A DNA stretch of 64,000 nucleotides from Desulfurobacterium sp. TC5-1. Its GTDB lineage: Bacteria; Aquificota; Aquificia; Desulfurobacteriales; Desulfurobacteriaceae. The notes beneath the pieces are model-generated. The model did no database searches. It was not told where the DNA came from and saw nothing but the letters and a program-made list of their open reading frames with translations. Numbering within the stretch: the stretch's first letter is position 1; each line of letters starts with the position of its first letter. The DNA is taken from contig NZ_ATXC01000001.1 of NCBI RefSeq assembly GCF_000421485.1, forward strand, positions 496,001-560,000, read 5' to 3'. The position numbers and the translations under genes were made by a program. Below are positions 1-9,236 of the stretch, in pieces.

Positions 1-42
1 GTGACAACCCCCTATCCCCCTCCCTCCTCCCCAAGATGAAAG

Positions 43-71
43 GGCCGCCGCTCAGGCGGCCTTCCTTTTTT
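43..71 (+). terminator. Rho-independent terminator of an upstream gene
   Basis: A perfect 7-bp stem (GGCCGCC, loop GCTCA, GGCGGCC) is followed by a T-rich tract on the plus strand. It would end a plus-strand gene lying before the window. It sits directly against the 3' end of the convergent selA gene and could also serve it, but the minus-strand tail is a poorer T tract. The C-rich bases 1-35 before it carry no recognisable gene. Confidence 0.8.
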
Positions 72-76
72 GTTCA

Positions 77-1453
77 TTATCCAACTAATCTTTTAGCACC
101 CGTTAAGATTGCCTCAGAGAGTGTTCTTATTTCCTCGTCTTTTACAGTTCTCATATCAAGCAGAAGTTTTCCCTTTTTAAGTCTTCCTATTACGGGTGGC
201 TTTCCGCGTCTGAGTAGTTCATAGAAGGCCTCTTCGTTCCTGTCCTTAATGGAAATTTCTACAACGAACGTTGGGAGTGTCTCAAGTGGAAGTGCCCCTC
301 CACCGATTTCTGCTTCTTCCCCGTTGATGGATAGAGAGAAGTTTTCCGGGAGCTTTCCATCTAAGTAGCTGTACAGTTTTTCTGCCCGCCTCTTTATTGA
401 TTCAGGTGATTCTGAGATCATCTTCCATACCGGTATTTTTTCGTACTCTTCGTTTTTGTATAGCTTTAACGTTGCTTCAAGGACAGATAGAGTCATCTTG
501 TCTATCCTTAAGGCTCTGTTGAGAGGGTGTTTTTTCACTTTTTCAATGAATTCTTTCTTACCTATAATAATGCCAGCCTGAGCAGAGCCAAGAAGTTTGT
601 CGCCACTGAAAGAGACAATATCAACGCCGCTTTTTACAACGTCCTGAACGGTCGGTTCATATGAAAGTCCAAAACGCCTTACGTCTATAAAACTTCCACT
701 TCCAAGGTCTTCATATACAGGGATTCCGTGTTTTTTCCCTATCTCTACCAGCTCTTTAGATGTTACGCTTTCTGTGAATCCTAAAATTCTATAGTTGCTT
801 GTGTGAACCTTTAAAAGGAGCCCTGTGTTTTCAGATATTGCTTCTTCGTAATCTTTAAGGTGTGTTTTGTTGGTTGTTCCCACCTCTTTCAATATTGCAC
901 CGCTCTGTTTCATCACATCTGGAATGCGGAAGGAACCTCCTATCTCTATCAACTCTCCCCTTGAAACAACAACCTCTTTTCCAGAGGCCAGTGCAGACAG
1001 CACAAGTAAAACAGCAGCTGCGTTGTTGTTTACTACACAAACGTCTTCTGCACCTGTTAATTCTTTCAAAAGGTCTTTAACGTTTTGATACCTGATGCCT
1101 CTTTTTCCCGTTTCAAGGTTAAGTTCAAGATTTGAATATCCAGTTATTATCTCTTTCAGGTGTTCAGCTACCTCTTCACCTATAGGTGCTCTTCCTAAGT
1201 TCGTGTGAATTATGACGCCTGTGGCGTTTATAATCTTGCGCAGGTTAAACGTTTCCAGCCGCTCAAGTTCTTCAAGGATAAATTTTCTGACAGTCTCTTC
1301 TGTCACTTCAGATATAAGGTTTTGTAAGATTGCTCTCCGTAAGTTATCGAGCCCTTTTCTTACGGCGTCCTTAATCTTTTTGTTGTTACTGTTGGAGAAC
1401 TGCTTAAGCACTCTATCTACAGAAGGTATCTTTCTCAATAGCTCTTTTCCCAT
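77..1453 (-). CDS. selA: L-seryl-tRNA(Sec) selenium transferase SelA
   Basis: SelA is a PLP-dependent enzyme that converts seryl-tRNA(Sec) to selenocysteinyl-tRNA(Sec) using selenophosphate, in the cytoplasm. The 458-residue protein has the usual family length. Visible marks are the N-terminal helical tRNA-binding region, the INATGVIIHTNLGRAP block near residue 75, and the PLP-lysine block SFSGDKLLGSAQAG with Lys286. The ATG follows a GGAG ribosome site. The gene stands alone, with no selB or selD beside it, so those must lie elsewhere if selenoproteins are made. A second selenium gene, mnmH, lies at about 39.4 kb, consistent with an organism that uses selenophosphate. Confidence 0.96.
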   Translation of the reverse strand: MGKELLRKIPSVDRVLKQFSNSNNKKIKDAVRKGLDNLRRAILQNLISEVTEETVRKFILEELERLETFNLRKIINATGVIIHTNLGRAPIGEEVAEHLKEIITGYSNLELNLETGKRGIRYQNVKDLLKELTGAEDVCVVNNNAAAVLLVLSALASGKEVVVSRGELIEIGGSFRIPDVMKQSGAILKEVGTTNKTHLKDYEEAISENTGLLLKVHTSNYRILGFTESVTSKELVEIGKKHGIPVYEDLGSGSFIDVRRFGLSYEPTVQDVVKSGVDIVSFSGDKLLGSAQAGIIIGKKEFIEKVKKHPLNRALRIDKMTLSVLEATLKLYKNEEYEKIPVWKMISESPESIKRRAEKLYSYLDGKLPENFSLSINGEEAEIGGGALPLETLPTFVVEISIKDRNEEAFYELLRRGKPPVIGRLKKGKLLLDMRTVKDEEIRTLSEAILTGAKRLVG

Positions 1454-1480
1454 TTTTCACTTCTCCGTAGGTTTTGTTAA

Positions 1481-1486
1481 ATTATA
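1481..1486 (-). promoter_or_regulatory. Possible -10 box for selA
   Basis: A perfect TATAAT on the minus strand lies about 28 bases before the selA ATG in the short divergent gap between selA and the next gene. No good -35 hexamer stands 16-18 bases upstream, so this is a weak call based on the -10 match and position. The same 88-base gap must also hold the plus-strand promoter, for which only poor matches are visible. Confidence 0.3.
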
Positions 1487-1541
1487 CCTTGTGTTATATT
1501 AGCTTCCGAGGAATTATCCTGTTTTGTCTGGAGGAGTGATT

Positions 1542-3422
1542 ATGAGGTTTCTGTTTATTCTGTTCTTTTTTGTTTCCTCTGTTACTGCGTCTGCCGCAAC
1601 CACGATGTACAGTGCCAAAATTCTATATGATAGAGTAACGGTTAAATTCTATCCTGATGGCAGAAAAAAGTGGATAGAGGAAAGTGCTGTAAAAATTCTC
1701 AATAGACAGGGTGTAAGTAAATTTGGGGAAGTAACGATTCCCTTTTCGACAGAGCATCAGAAATTGAAAATTCTCTATGCATACACAGAACTTCCAGACG
1801 GAAAAAAGGTGAAACCTTCCAAAGACGCTTTTAACATTGTTTATCCGCCATTTCAATCTTTTGCACCTATCTATTCCGATCTAAAGTATCAGACAATATC
1901 CATGCCTGCAGTTAAACCGGGAGCAGTTATAAAGTATGCCTTTGAGCTTGATACGGTTAAACCTTACATGGAGGGGGAGTTCTGGACAGAGGATTTCTTG
2001 CAAACGGTCTATCCTGCTGATGAGGTTTCTTTTAAGGTTTATGTTCCTGCTGGTAAAGAGGTGAAATGCAGGAAGTATAATCTCCATTCAAAATTTTCAG
2101 TAACCCGAGAAGGAAACTATTCTGTCTATTCTTTAGATTTAAAAGATGTGCCTCCCATTCAGAAAGAGCCATCAATGCCACCAATTGAAGAGTTTTTAAA
2201 GAAAGTTGCCTTTACGTCTATAAAATCCTGGAATAAGGTTGCAGAGTGGTATTCCGGGCTTGCGCTTAACGCCACAATCCCTGATGATTTTGTTAAAAAG
2301 GTTACATTAGGGATAGTTAAAGATAAAAAGAATACGGAAGAAAAAATAAGGGCAATTTATAATTTTGTTTCGCAAAACATAAGATATGTTGGACTTGAGT
2401 TTGGTATTAACGGTTATAAGCCTCATACTGCATCTTCTATTTTGAAAAATAGATACGGTGATTGTAAAGATCACGCTACGCTTCTCATCGCCATGCTCAG
2501 GGTTATTGGCGTAAAAGGATATCCCGTTTTGATTCCAACGTCAGATATTGCCAATATGGATATTTCTATGCCTATGCCGACGGCGTTTAATCACGAAATT
2601 GCTGCTATTAGATGGCACGGTAAATGGTTGTTTCTTGACACTACCAGTGATAACGTTCCGTTTGGTGAGCTTCCCGTTATGGATCAGGGGAGAAAGGTAT
2701 TAATAGTAGATCTTGAAAATGGGAAAGCAATTCTTTCGGAAACACCTATTTTTCCGTCATCTTCAAATGTTGAAGGTTTTTCGGGTAACTTTAAAATAGA
2801 TGAAAATGGTGCTCTACAGGGAAATATGAAATTTTACTATTCAGGTGTTTATGCCCATAGGGAAAGGGCGGTTTTGCTTTCCATGGAAAATCAAAGGCAG
2901 ATAGAAAGATTTTTAGAAAATAACGCTGTTTCCGTTATTCCCGGATTTGATGTAGATAATTATACTATTTCAGATTACAAAGATATTAACAGGAAGAAGA
3001 TTTACTATTCTGTTAATGGTAAGGCGTCTATTTTTGCAACGAAAACGAAACATTTGATGCTTTTTCATGTTCCGGCTCCCTGTTATTTAAAACTTATTGG
3101 TCTTGTGGCACCTAAAAAGAGGAAATATCCTTACGTTATAGGTTATAAGATGATGAAGCGTTCTTCTGTAAGTATTGCCATTCCGTCAGGCTACACTCTT
3201 TTTTTCTTACCTGAGAACTTCAACTATTCTTCTGATATAGGTTCAATATCTGTTTGGTGGAGTAGTAAAGAAAATGGTAAAATAAGGTTTAATATGGAAA
3301 TGGTACTTAAAAAAGATAAAATTTCACCAGAGGATTATAAAGAATTGAGGAAACTTTTTAATCTCACGGTGAAGACGCTACAGAATCAAGTAATAATTCT
3401 CGGGAAGGAAAGTAAAAGATGA
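1542..3422 (+). CDS. Exported DUF3857/transglutaminase-like protein
   Basis: This is a secreted or periplasmic protein with an N-terminal DUF3857-type beta region followed by a transglutaminase-like cysteine-protease fold. A signal peptide (MRFLFILFFFVSSVTASAA) opens the protein. The catalytic triad is visible as Cys308 in GDCKDH, His351 in FNHEI and Asp366 in FLDTT. A TTG 18 bases earlier is also open, but the ATG at 1542 is preferred because GGAGGAG stands five bases before it. The substrate is not known; relatives are often near cell-envelope genes. The 3' end overlaps tsaD by 4 bases, so the two are probably co-transcribed. Confidence 0.85.
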   Translation: MRFLFILFFFVSSVTASAATTMYSAKILYDRVTVKFYPDGRKKWIEESAVKILNRQGVSKFGEVTIPFSTEHQKLKILYAYTELPDGKKVKPSKDAFNIVYPPFQSFAPIYSDLKYQTISMPAVKPGAVIKYAFELDTVKPYMEGEFWTEDFLQTVYPADEVSFKVYVPAGKEVKCRKYNLHSKFSVTREGNYSVYSLDLKDVPPIQKEPSMPPIEEFLKKVAFTSIKSWNKVAEWYSGLALNATIPDDFVKKVTLGIVKDKKNTEEKIRAIYNFVSQNIRYVGLEFGINGYKPHTASSILKNRYGDCKDHATLLIAMLRVIGVKGYPVLIPTSDIANMDISMPMPTAFNHEIAAIRWHGKWLFLDTTSDNVPFGELPVMDQGRKVLIVDLENGKAILSETPIFPSSSNVEGFSGNFKIDENGALQGNMKFYYSGVYAHRERAVLLSMENQRQIERFLENNAVSVIPGFDVDNYTISDYKDINRKKIYYSVNGKASIFATKTKHLMLFHVPAPCYLKLIGLVAPKKRKYPYVIGYKMMKRSSVSIAIPSGYTLFFLPENFNYSSDIGSISVWWSSKENGKIRFNMEMVLKKDKISPEDYKELRKLFNLTVKTLQNQVIILGKESKR

Positions 3423-4411
3423 AAGTGGTGGGAATAGATACATCGTGTGATGATACGGCTGTTGCTGTTTATGATGCTGAAGAAAACAGAATCCTGTCGA
3501 ATGTTGTTTCATCTCAGTATGAAGCTCACAGGGTTTACGGTGGCGTTGTTCCTGAAATTGCCGCCAGGGAACATCTTAAAAACATAGACATTATTTTTAA
3601 CGAAGCTCTTGAGAGAGCAGGAATAGGTGTTGCAGATATAGATCTTGTTGCTGTAACTTATACCCCTGGACTTTTACCCGCTCTACTTGTTGGCTTGACG
3701 TTTGGAAAAGGTGTAGCCTTCGCGGAGTATATTCCTTTTAAAGGTGTTCATCACATAGAGGCACACATGTTTTCACCTTTTATAGAGAAAGAGCCTGAAT
3801 TTCCATTTTTGTCTCTTGTTGTAAGTGGTGGACATACAATGATTTCTCTCGTTCGTTCCCTTGGGAACTATAAACTTTTAGGGAAAACGCTTGATGATGC
3901 TATTGGAGAGGCCTTTGACAAGGTTGCAAAGATGCTTGGATTAGGATATCCAGGAGGACCTGTTATAGATAAGATTTTTCAGAATTACAGGGAAAGTTAT
4001 CTTGTCCTTCCCAGGCCTCAGGCACGGGGCGTTAATATGAGTTTTAGCGGTTTAAAGACGGCTGTAAGGCGGTTGATAGAGGGGGGGTATTCAAAGGAGA
4101 TGATAGCTGCTTCTTTTCAGAAGACTGCTATAGATTACGTCATTGGAAAGTTGAGAAAGGCGGTTAGAGAGACAGGAATAAGAAGGATATCCGTTTCAGG
4201 AGGTGTTTCTGCAAACAGTTATTTAAGAAAAAGGTTAAAAGAGCTTGAATATAGCGAGAGAGTTAAAGTTTTTTTGCCGGAAATGCAGTTTACTTCGGAT
4301 AACGGTGCGATGATAGCGTATGTTGGATACTTGAGATTTAGGAAAGCAGAAGGTATAGGGGATCCTTTTACGCTTAACGCCTATCCATCTCTTCCAATAA
4401 CAGGGGTTTGA
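3419..4411 (+). CDS. tsaD: tRNA N6-adenosine threonylcarbamoyltransferase TsaD
   Basis: TsaD transfers the threonylcarbamoyl group from threonylcarbamoyl-AMP to A37 of ANN-decoding tRNAs, giving t6A. The 330-residue protein has the Kae1/Qri7/TsaD signatures: GIDTSCDDTAVAV at the N terminus, the metal-binding VHHIEAH block (His112 and His116), SGGHT, and a C-terminal SDNGAMIAY block. The start overlaps the previous stop as ATGA. The next modification of t6A, methylthiolation, is supplied by mtaB at 11.7 kb. Its partners TsaB, TsaC and TsaE are not in this window. Confidence 0.97.
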   Translation: MKVVGIDTSCDDTAVAVYDAEENRILSNVVSSQYEAHRVYGGVVPEIAAREHLKNIDIIFNEALERAGIGVADIDLVAVTYTPGLLPALLVGLTFGKGVAFAEYIPFKGVHHIEAHMFSPFIEKEPEFPFLSLVVSGGHTMISLVRSLGNYKLLGKTLDDAIGEAFDKVAKMLGLGYPGGPVIDKIFQNYRESYLVLPRPQARGVNMSFSGLKTAVRRLIEGGYSKEMIAASFQKTAIDYVIGKLRKAVRETGIRRISVSGGVSANSYLRKRLKELEYSERVKVFLPEMQFTSDNGAMIAYVGYLRFRKAEGIGDPFTLNAYPSLPITGV

Positions 4412-4415
4412 TTTT

Positions 4416-5219
4416 ATGTTTGAGCGGTACATCGTAACACCGGACAGGCCTTTTGATTTAAATGGTATTGATTCAGGTTTTACAGAAGGTTTTAAGAGTA
4501 AAAAAGAAGTTGAAGAAGAGTTTCAGAAACTAAAAAAAAGGCTCTGTGAGCTTCAGGATGTTCTCTATGCGGAAGGGAAGCGAAAGATTTTGATTGTTTT
4601 GCAGGGCATGGATACCGCTGGTAAGGACGGGACGATAAAGCATGTTTTTAAAGAGGTTCACCTTCAGGGAATAAAGGTCGTAAGCTTTAAGAAACCTACT
4701 GAAGAAGAGCTTTCTCACGATTTCCTCTGGCGCGTTCATAAGCACACTCCAGGGAAGGGTGAAATTGTAATATTTAACCGAAGCCACTATGAAGATGTTT
4801 TGATTGTGAGGATTCATCACCTTGTTCCTGAAAAGCTTTGGATGAAGCGGTATGAGCATATAAGAAATTTTGAAAAGATGCTGTTTGATGAAGGAACAAC
4901 GATTTTAAAGTTTTACCTTCACATAAGCAAAGAAGAGCAGAAAAAGAGGTTACTTGAGAGGCTTAATAACCCTAAAAAGAGATGGAAACTTCACGCTGAA
5001 GATGTGAAAGAGAGGAGGCACTGGGATGAGTACATTAAGGCTTACAATGATGCCATTTTTGAGACGAGTACTATATACGCGCCGTGGTTTATTATTCCTT
5101 CGGACAAAAAGTGGTTTAGGAACTACCTTGTTGCCAGGATAATAGTTAAAAAGCTTGAATCCCTCAACATGAAGTATCCAGAACCAGAAAAGGGTATAAA
5201 AAACCTTAAAATAGAATAA
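4416..5219 (+). CDS. PPK2-family polyphosphate kinase
   Basis: PPK2 enzymes move phosphate between inorganic polyphosphate and nucleotides (NDP or NMP). The 267-residue, single-domain protein shows the family P-loop GMDTAGKDGT near residues 64-73, the second motif FNRSHYEDVL near residue 120, and the lid region around LLERLNNPKKRWK. Length and single domain place it in the short class I/III group, but sequence alone does not fix AMP versus ADP preference. It starts four bases after tsaD. Its end lies two bases from the convergent lipoprotein gene, with no clear terminator between them. Confidence 0.9.
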   Translation: MFERYIVTPDRPFDLNGIDSGFTEGFKSKKEVEEEFQKLKKRLCELQDVLYAEGKRKILIVLQGMDTAGKDGTIKHVFKEVHLQGIKVVSFKKPTEEELSHDFLWRVHKHTPGKGEIVIFNRSHYEDVLIVRIHHLVPEKLWMKRYEHIRNFEKMLFDEGTTILKFYLHISKEEQKKRLLERLNNPKKRWKLHAEDVKERRHWDEYIKAYNDAIFETSTIYAPWFIIPSDKKWFRNYLVARIIVKKLESLNMKYPEPEKGIKNLKIE

Positions 5220-5221
5220 CT

Positions 5222-5755
5222 TTAGAGCCCTATTTTTATAAGCAAGGCATTCCCCGATATTTCAATGGATTTGACCTGCTTTCTGTACCTGAGATTAACC
5301 CTGTATATGGGTATCTTTCTAAAAGTAGATTGGATAACATCCTTTATAATATTTTTTAGGGCCGGCATTTTATTTGATATTACCATTTTGCCGTTTATTG
5401 AAAGTTCTTCTATTGATGGTTCTACCAGATAAATTTTTCCTGTTGCAGGTTCGTACTTTACATTACCAGATATGTAAGCACTACCGGATATAGATAAAAA
5501 TGGAGGCATTTTTACCTTAACGGTTATGCCGGTATAAATTTTTCCGTTTTCTATGTTTACCATTGGTTCTTCCAGTCTAACAACGAAAGAATCGGTTTCC
5601 CTTGTTATAGGAAAGCTCTTTCTGAGCTGAGTCTCTATTTTTTCTGGAGTAACTTTAATCGTGTAACCAAGTTTTGGCATTCCCGGGATACATGAAAATA
5701 GAGAAAAGAAGCTAAAAATAATAAATAAAGCAAACTTTTTCACGATTTTACCCAT
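5222..5755 (-). CDS. DUF1439-like (YceB-type) lipoprotein
   Basis: This is a small predicted lipoprotein of 177 residues. A short basic start and hydrophobic stretch end in the lipobox-like LFSC, giving Cys22 as the lipidation site. The rest is beta-rich with a pattern (VTPEKIETQLRKSFP, later ISGSAYISGNVKYEP) like the DUF1439/YceB family, whose members resemble lipid- or hydrophobe-binding cup folds. No function is established for it here. It follows the helicase-nuclease gene by 46 bases. That gap is AT-rich with two TATAAT-like hexamers, so it may have its own promoter. Confidence 0.65.
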   Translation of the reverse strand: MGKIVKKFALFIIFSFFSLFSCIPGMPKLGYTIKVTPEKIETQLRKSFPITRETDSFVVRLEEPMVNIENGKIYTGITVKVKMPPFLSISGSAYISGNVKYEPATGKIYLVEPSIEELSINGKMVISNKMPALKNIIKDVIQSTFRKIPIYRVNLRYRKQVKSIEISGNALLIKIGL

Positions 5756-5801
5756 AACAGATTATATTTTAATTATATCAATTTTTGAGAAATCATAGAT
5801 T

Positions 5802-8549
5802 CTACTCAACCTCAATTATTCTTTTTTCATCAACGTAGAGCAACTTCATTGAAGAAACTTTCTTTCCTGCCGCTTCGAGGATCTTTTTGTAAAAATATAA
5901 CTGTTCTCTGTAGTGCTGAAAGAGGGATTCTTTAAAGAAACCGGTTTTTATATCCCAGATTTCAATGCCGTTTTCAGTTTCTAAGAGTATGTCTATCCTT
6001 CCTGAATAGAACGTATAGTCTGCGTAGTGTTTAACGTCAACTTCTGCTTTACCGTTTTGTAGTTGAGGGAACTTTTCGTTGAGGAAGTCGTAAATCGCTT
6101 CAAGTTTTTCTTTTAAAGATAGCGGCGGTTTTATGAGGTGTGAAATGGCAAAGTTTATCGCTTTTTCTTTTGGTGCTTTTTTTATGAAGGCTTCACACAG
6201 CAGGTGTACGACCGTTCCGTATTCGGCCGGTGACATGCCTTCAGGTGCGGCGCTTTTTGTTTCTGTTTCTTCTGCGGACAGGATCTCTGTATTGTTACTA
6301 CTCGGATATATGACTTTTACCGTTTTGACTTCCCTTTCAGGGATTACGGAAAATAGAGGCTCTTCTTCAGGCAGCTTTTCCGGCTCAGGCAGTCCTGTTA
6401 TTTTATATTTTTCAACGATAGGAATTAAATGGTCAAGGTTTTTCCCGTAGGGAAACTGTCTGTTCCTTTTTTTCAACTTTATACCTAAAATAAGTCTCTC
6501 CACAGCTCGCGTCATTGAAACATAGACCAGGTTTTTTGACTCCAGTTCGTCAAGATATTCATCAACTTTTTTTAGCATGAAGAAAAATGGGCTTGCTTCA
6601 AATTCGTCTTTCGGGGTAATTTTTCCCTTCTTTTCATAGAAGAGTTTTATCCCAAAACCGGTACTTGTAAAGCGGAATGTATGATTTGAAGGGGGTCTTT
6701 TCCATGGAAGGAGAATAACGTCGTCAAATTGGAGACCTTTTGAACCGTGTATTGTCATTAAGAAGTAACCACTTTCTCCTTCTTGTGAAATATTAATATT
6801 GTTATTCCTTGAATTTTTGAGCTCTTCTACAAAATCAACCATAGAATCGAAGGGAACAGCATTTTCCATCTCAAAGTTTGCTATCTCTTTGATGAGTTCA
6901 AGAACACTAAAATAAGATTCTCTGTCAAGAACAGAAAGCATATCTATAAAACCTGTGATTTCAAGGAGTCTGTTTATTAAAATAGCGTGCAGTTCCTTAT
7001 CCTTCTGATTTCTGACTTCTTCCACTTTGTTGAGCAGTTCTTTTATGTGTATGTCCTTTTCTCCGCAGCCTGTAGTGCCGTCTTTTATAAAGGATAGAGC
7101 CTCATAGTGGTTTAGTCCACAGAATCTTGAGGATAAGAAGAAGAAGAAAGATTTTAAGTCTTCCCTGTCTTTCAGCCATTTTAGAAGGTGAAGAACTTCT
7201 TCTATACCTGTTGTTGAGAAGGGATTTGAGCCTATGACGGAAAATACTATACCTTTCTCTCTTAAAATCTTTTCAAAAACGGCAAGGCTGCTTCGACTTC
7301 TTCCTATTACAGCGATTTTCTTTTTCCTTGAGCGATCTATAGTTAATCTTAAGGCCTTTTCTGCAAACTCTTCGTCTTTTTCAAACTCTACAGCTAAAAT
7401 TTCACCACCCTGAATATTACCTTCAAAAGGGTGAAAAGAGAGTTCTACTCCCAATTTTTTCTCACTTTTGTTGTAGATGCTGTCAAAAACATCGTTGAAA
7501 AACAGCAACAGGTTTTTCCCTGAACGGAAGTTTTCGGTTAGAAAGCATCGATTTTTAACATATTTTGAAGCTTCGTTCCATATTGATACATCGGCGGAAC
7601 GGAAACGGTATATTGACTGTTTTGGATCGCCAACAATGAAGATGGTTGGCGGCGAGGTGGTTTCCTTTAAAAGTTTTAAAATTTTCCACTGGAAGGGATC
7701 TGTATCCTGAAATTCATCGACGATTATGTACTTGAAAAGAGAGGCAACTTCTTCTCTGGCGTTATCATTTTCTACAAGCATTTTGTATGTTAACTCTAAA
7801 AGGTCGTTGTAGCCGACTTTTTTCTTCTCTTTCTTGATATGTTCATATGCCTGATAGCATCTTATCAGGATAGAAAGGACATCTTCAACAAGATTTTTTT
7901 CAATCTTATATTTTTGGGATATCTCTTTCGTTATTGGAAAGTCCCCAGTTTGTAGTTTAAAGAAAAGTTTCTCTACCCTTTTAAACATGCTTTCTGCAGA
8001 GAAATTTTCCTGAAAAACTGCATATCGAGTTCTATGTTTTATCGTTTCTTTGATGAAATTTATTAGTGTGTTAAGACCGGCTATATAATCTGAGGATATC
8101 CTTTTTATAATTTTTCTTAAAAACTCTGGATCTGTTTCAACTATTATAGAAAATATCGATTCTTCTAATAGATTTTCAGCTTCTATTTCTGTCAACATTT
8201 CACAGTCTATATCAAAGTAACCATAGCGGAATCCAAAACGTTTGAGGATGTCGTAACAAAAAGCATGAATTGTGCTTATTGGGGCAGAAGGCAGAAATAG
8301 TATTGCCTGTTTAAATTGCTTTTTTCCTTTTTTTACCTCTTCGTAGATTCTATTTTTTACTCTTTCCTTAAGTTCACCTGCTGCAGCTTCTGTAAATGTT
8401 ATAAGAACTATCTCATCAACCTTGTATCCAGCCTCTATAAGAGAAATCACTTTTTCAACGATAAGTCGTGTTTTCCCCGTCCCGGCGTTAGCTTCAACTA
8501 TTGTGTCACCCTTAGCAGAGAGAGCTTCAATCTTGTCTTTAGACAGCAT
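5802..8549 (-). CDS. AddA/RecB-like UvrD-family helicase-nuclease
   Basis: This is a superfamily 1A helicase fused to a C-terminal PD-(D/E)XK nuclease, as in AddA and RecB, which process double-strand breaks. All helicase motifs are readable: ANAGTGKTRLIVEK (Walker A), LITFTEAAAGELKERV, IIVDEFQDTDPFQW, FIVGDPKQSIYRFR, MTIHGSKGLQFDDV and VYVSMTRAVERL. The nuclease shows GTVVHLLCEAF, the metal-binding GRIDILL and IWDIKTG, and the QLYFYK helix near residues 860-890. ATG 8549 is chosen, one base after the recO stop, giving 915 residues; upstream in-frame ATGs at 8561 and 8585 overlap recO. No AddB or RecC/RecD partner is in the window. Confidence 0.87.
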   Translation of the reverse strand: MLSKDKIEALSAKGDTIVEANAGTGKTRLIVEKVISLIEAGYKVDEIVLITFTEAAAGELKERVKNRIYEEVKKGKKQFKQAILFLPSAPISTIHAFCYDILKRFGFRYGYFDIDCEMLTEIEAENLLEESIFSIIVETDPEFLRKIIKRISSDYIAGLNTLINFIKETIKHRTRYAVFQENFSAESMFKRVEKLFFKLQTGDFPITKEISQKYKIEKNLVEDVLSILIRCYQAYEHIKKEKKKVGYNDLLELTYKMLVENDNAREEVASLFKYIIVDEFQDTDPFQWKILKLLKETTSPPTIFIVGDPKQSIYRFRSADVSIWNEASKYVKNRCFLTENFRSGKNLLLFFNDVFDSIYNKSEKKLGVELSFHPFEGNIQGGEILAVEFEKDEEFAEKALRLTIDRSRKKKIAVIGRSRSSLAVFEKILREKGIVFSVIGSNPFSTTGIEEVLHLLKWLKDREDLKSFFFFLSSRFCGLNHYEALSFIKDGTTGCGEKDIHIKELLNKVEEVRNQKDKELHAILINRLLEITGFIDMLSVLDRESYFSVLELIKEIANFEMENAVPFDSMVDFVEELKNSRNNNINISQEGESGYFLMTIHGSKGLQFDDVILLPWKRPPSNHTFRFTSTGFGIKLFYEKKGKITPKDEFEASPFFFMLKKVDEYLDELESKNLVYVSMTRAVERLILGIKLKKRNRQFPYGKNLDHLIPIVEKYKITGLPEPEKLPEEEPLFSVIPEREVKTVKVIYPSSNNTEILSAEETETKSAAPEGMSPAEYGTVVHLLCEAFIKKAPKEKAINFAISHLIKPPLSLKEKLEAIYDFLNEKFPQLQNGKAEVDVKHYADYTFYSGRIDILLETENGIEIWDIKTGFFKESLFQHYREQLYFYKKILEAAGKKVSSMKLLYVDEKRIIEVE

Positions 8550-8550
8550 T

Positions 8551-9204
8551 TTACATACCATTCCTGTAAGAAAGGTGTTTTTCAAAGGTATTTTTTATCC
8601 TCTTTATATTACCAATTTTACACGATGAAACAGAATAAAATGAAGTTTTTAAAAGAAGTTGTGCCTCTTTTGTTAATTTTCTGTTCCATGGAATAGAAGT
8701 GTTTTTGATGCACTTTTCGCATACGACCCCACCATTTTCTATTGAAAATCCCTTTATGTTTTTAGAATTGCAGATTACACATTTGTCAAGAACTGGAAAA
8801 AGTCCTTCAAAGTATGTGAGTTTTATTAAAAACATTGTCAGAGCCAACAGAAAGTTCTTTTTTATATTCATGTAGAAGCTTATAAGATTAAATATTCTTT
8901 TATCAGGGACACCTCCTGTGAAGTTGATAACATACTTTGCAATGGCATTCAGGTATTTATATCTTGGCAGGTTTTCTGGAAAGTTGTGTTTTAAAAGTTT
9001 TGCATCGATGATTTCTATTTTTTCCCCTGTTATTTTTAGAGTAAATTGAGATATTGAGAAAGATTCTGTGCTCAAAGGAAAGTTTTTAAGTTCAACTTTT
9101 GTCAATGCATTGATTTTTCCCATTTTTTCTGTGTAAATTGACAGGTGAAGCAACCTGTCAGACAGTTTCTCTTTTCTAAGAACAATACCGCCAGTTTTCA
9201 TCAT
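8551..9204 (-). CDS. recO: DNA repair protein RecO
   Basis: RecO works with RecF and RecR to load RecA on single-stranded DNA. The start MMKTGGIVLRKEKLSDRLLH matches the conserved RecO N terminus, followed by an OB-fold segment with YTEKMGKI. A four-cysteine zinc site is visible as CVIC and CEKC about 20 residues apart near residue 160. The reading frame is open for 17 codons further upstream, but that part overlaps the EAL gene and has no family likeness, so the first of two adjacent ATGs (9204) is used. The Shine-Dalgarno match is poor. It lies between an EAL-domain gene and the helicase-nuclease. Confidence 0.88.
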   Translation of the reverse strand: MMKTGGIVLRKEKLSDRLLHLSIYTEKMGKINALTKVELKNFPLSTESFSISQFTLKITGEKIEIIDAKLLKHNFPENLPRYKYLNAIAKYVINFTGGVPDKRIFNLISFYMNIKKNFLLALTMFLIKLTYFEGLFPVLDKCVICNSKNIKGFSIENGGVVCEKCIKNTSIPWNRKLTKEAQLLLKTSFYSVSSCKIGNIKRIKNTFEKHLSYRNGM

Positions 9205-9236
9205 AGTGTAGATTATAGGGAAATTTTTCTGAAAAG

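Noticed and set aside
1-35. C-rich stretch at the left edge, possible repeat or gene end
   Set aside because: It is too short and cut by the window edge; only the terminator after it can be supported.
5756-5801. Two TATAAT hexamers before the DUF1439 lipoprotein gene as a promoter
   Set aside because: No -35 hexamer at proper spacing. The region is simply AT-rich, so I did not list it separately.
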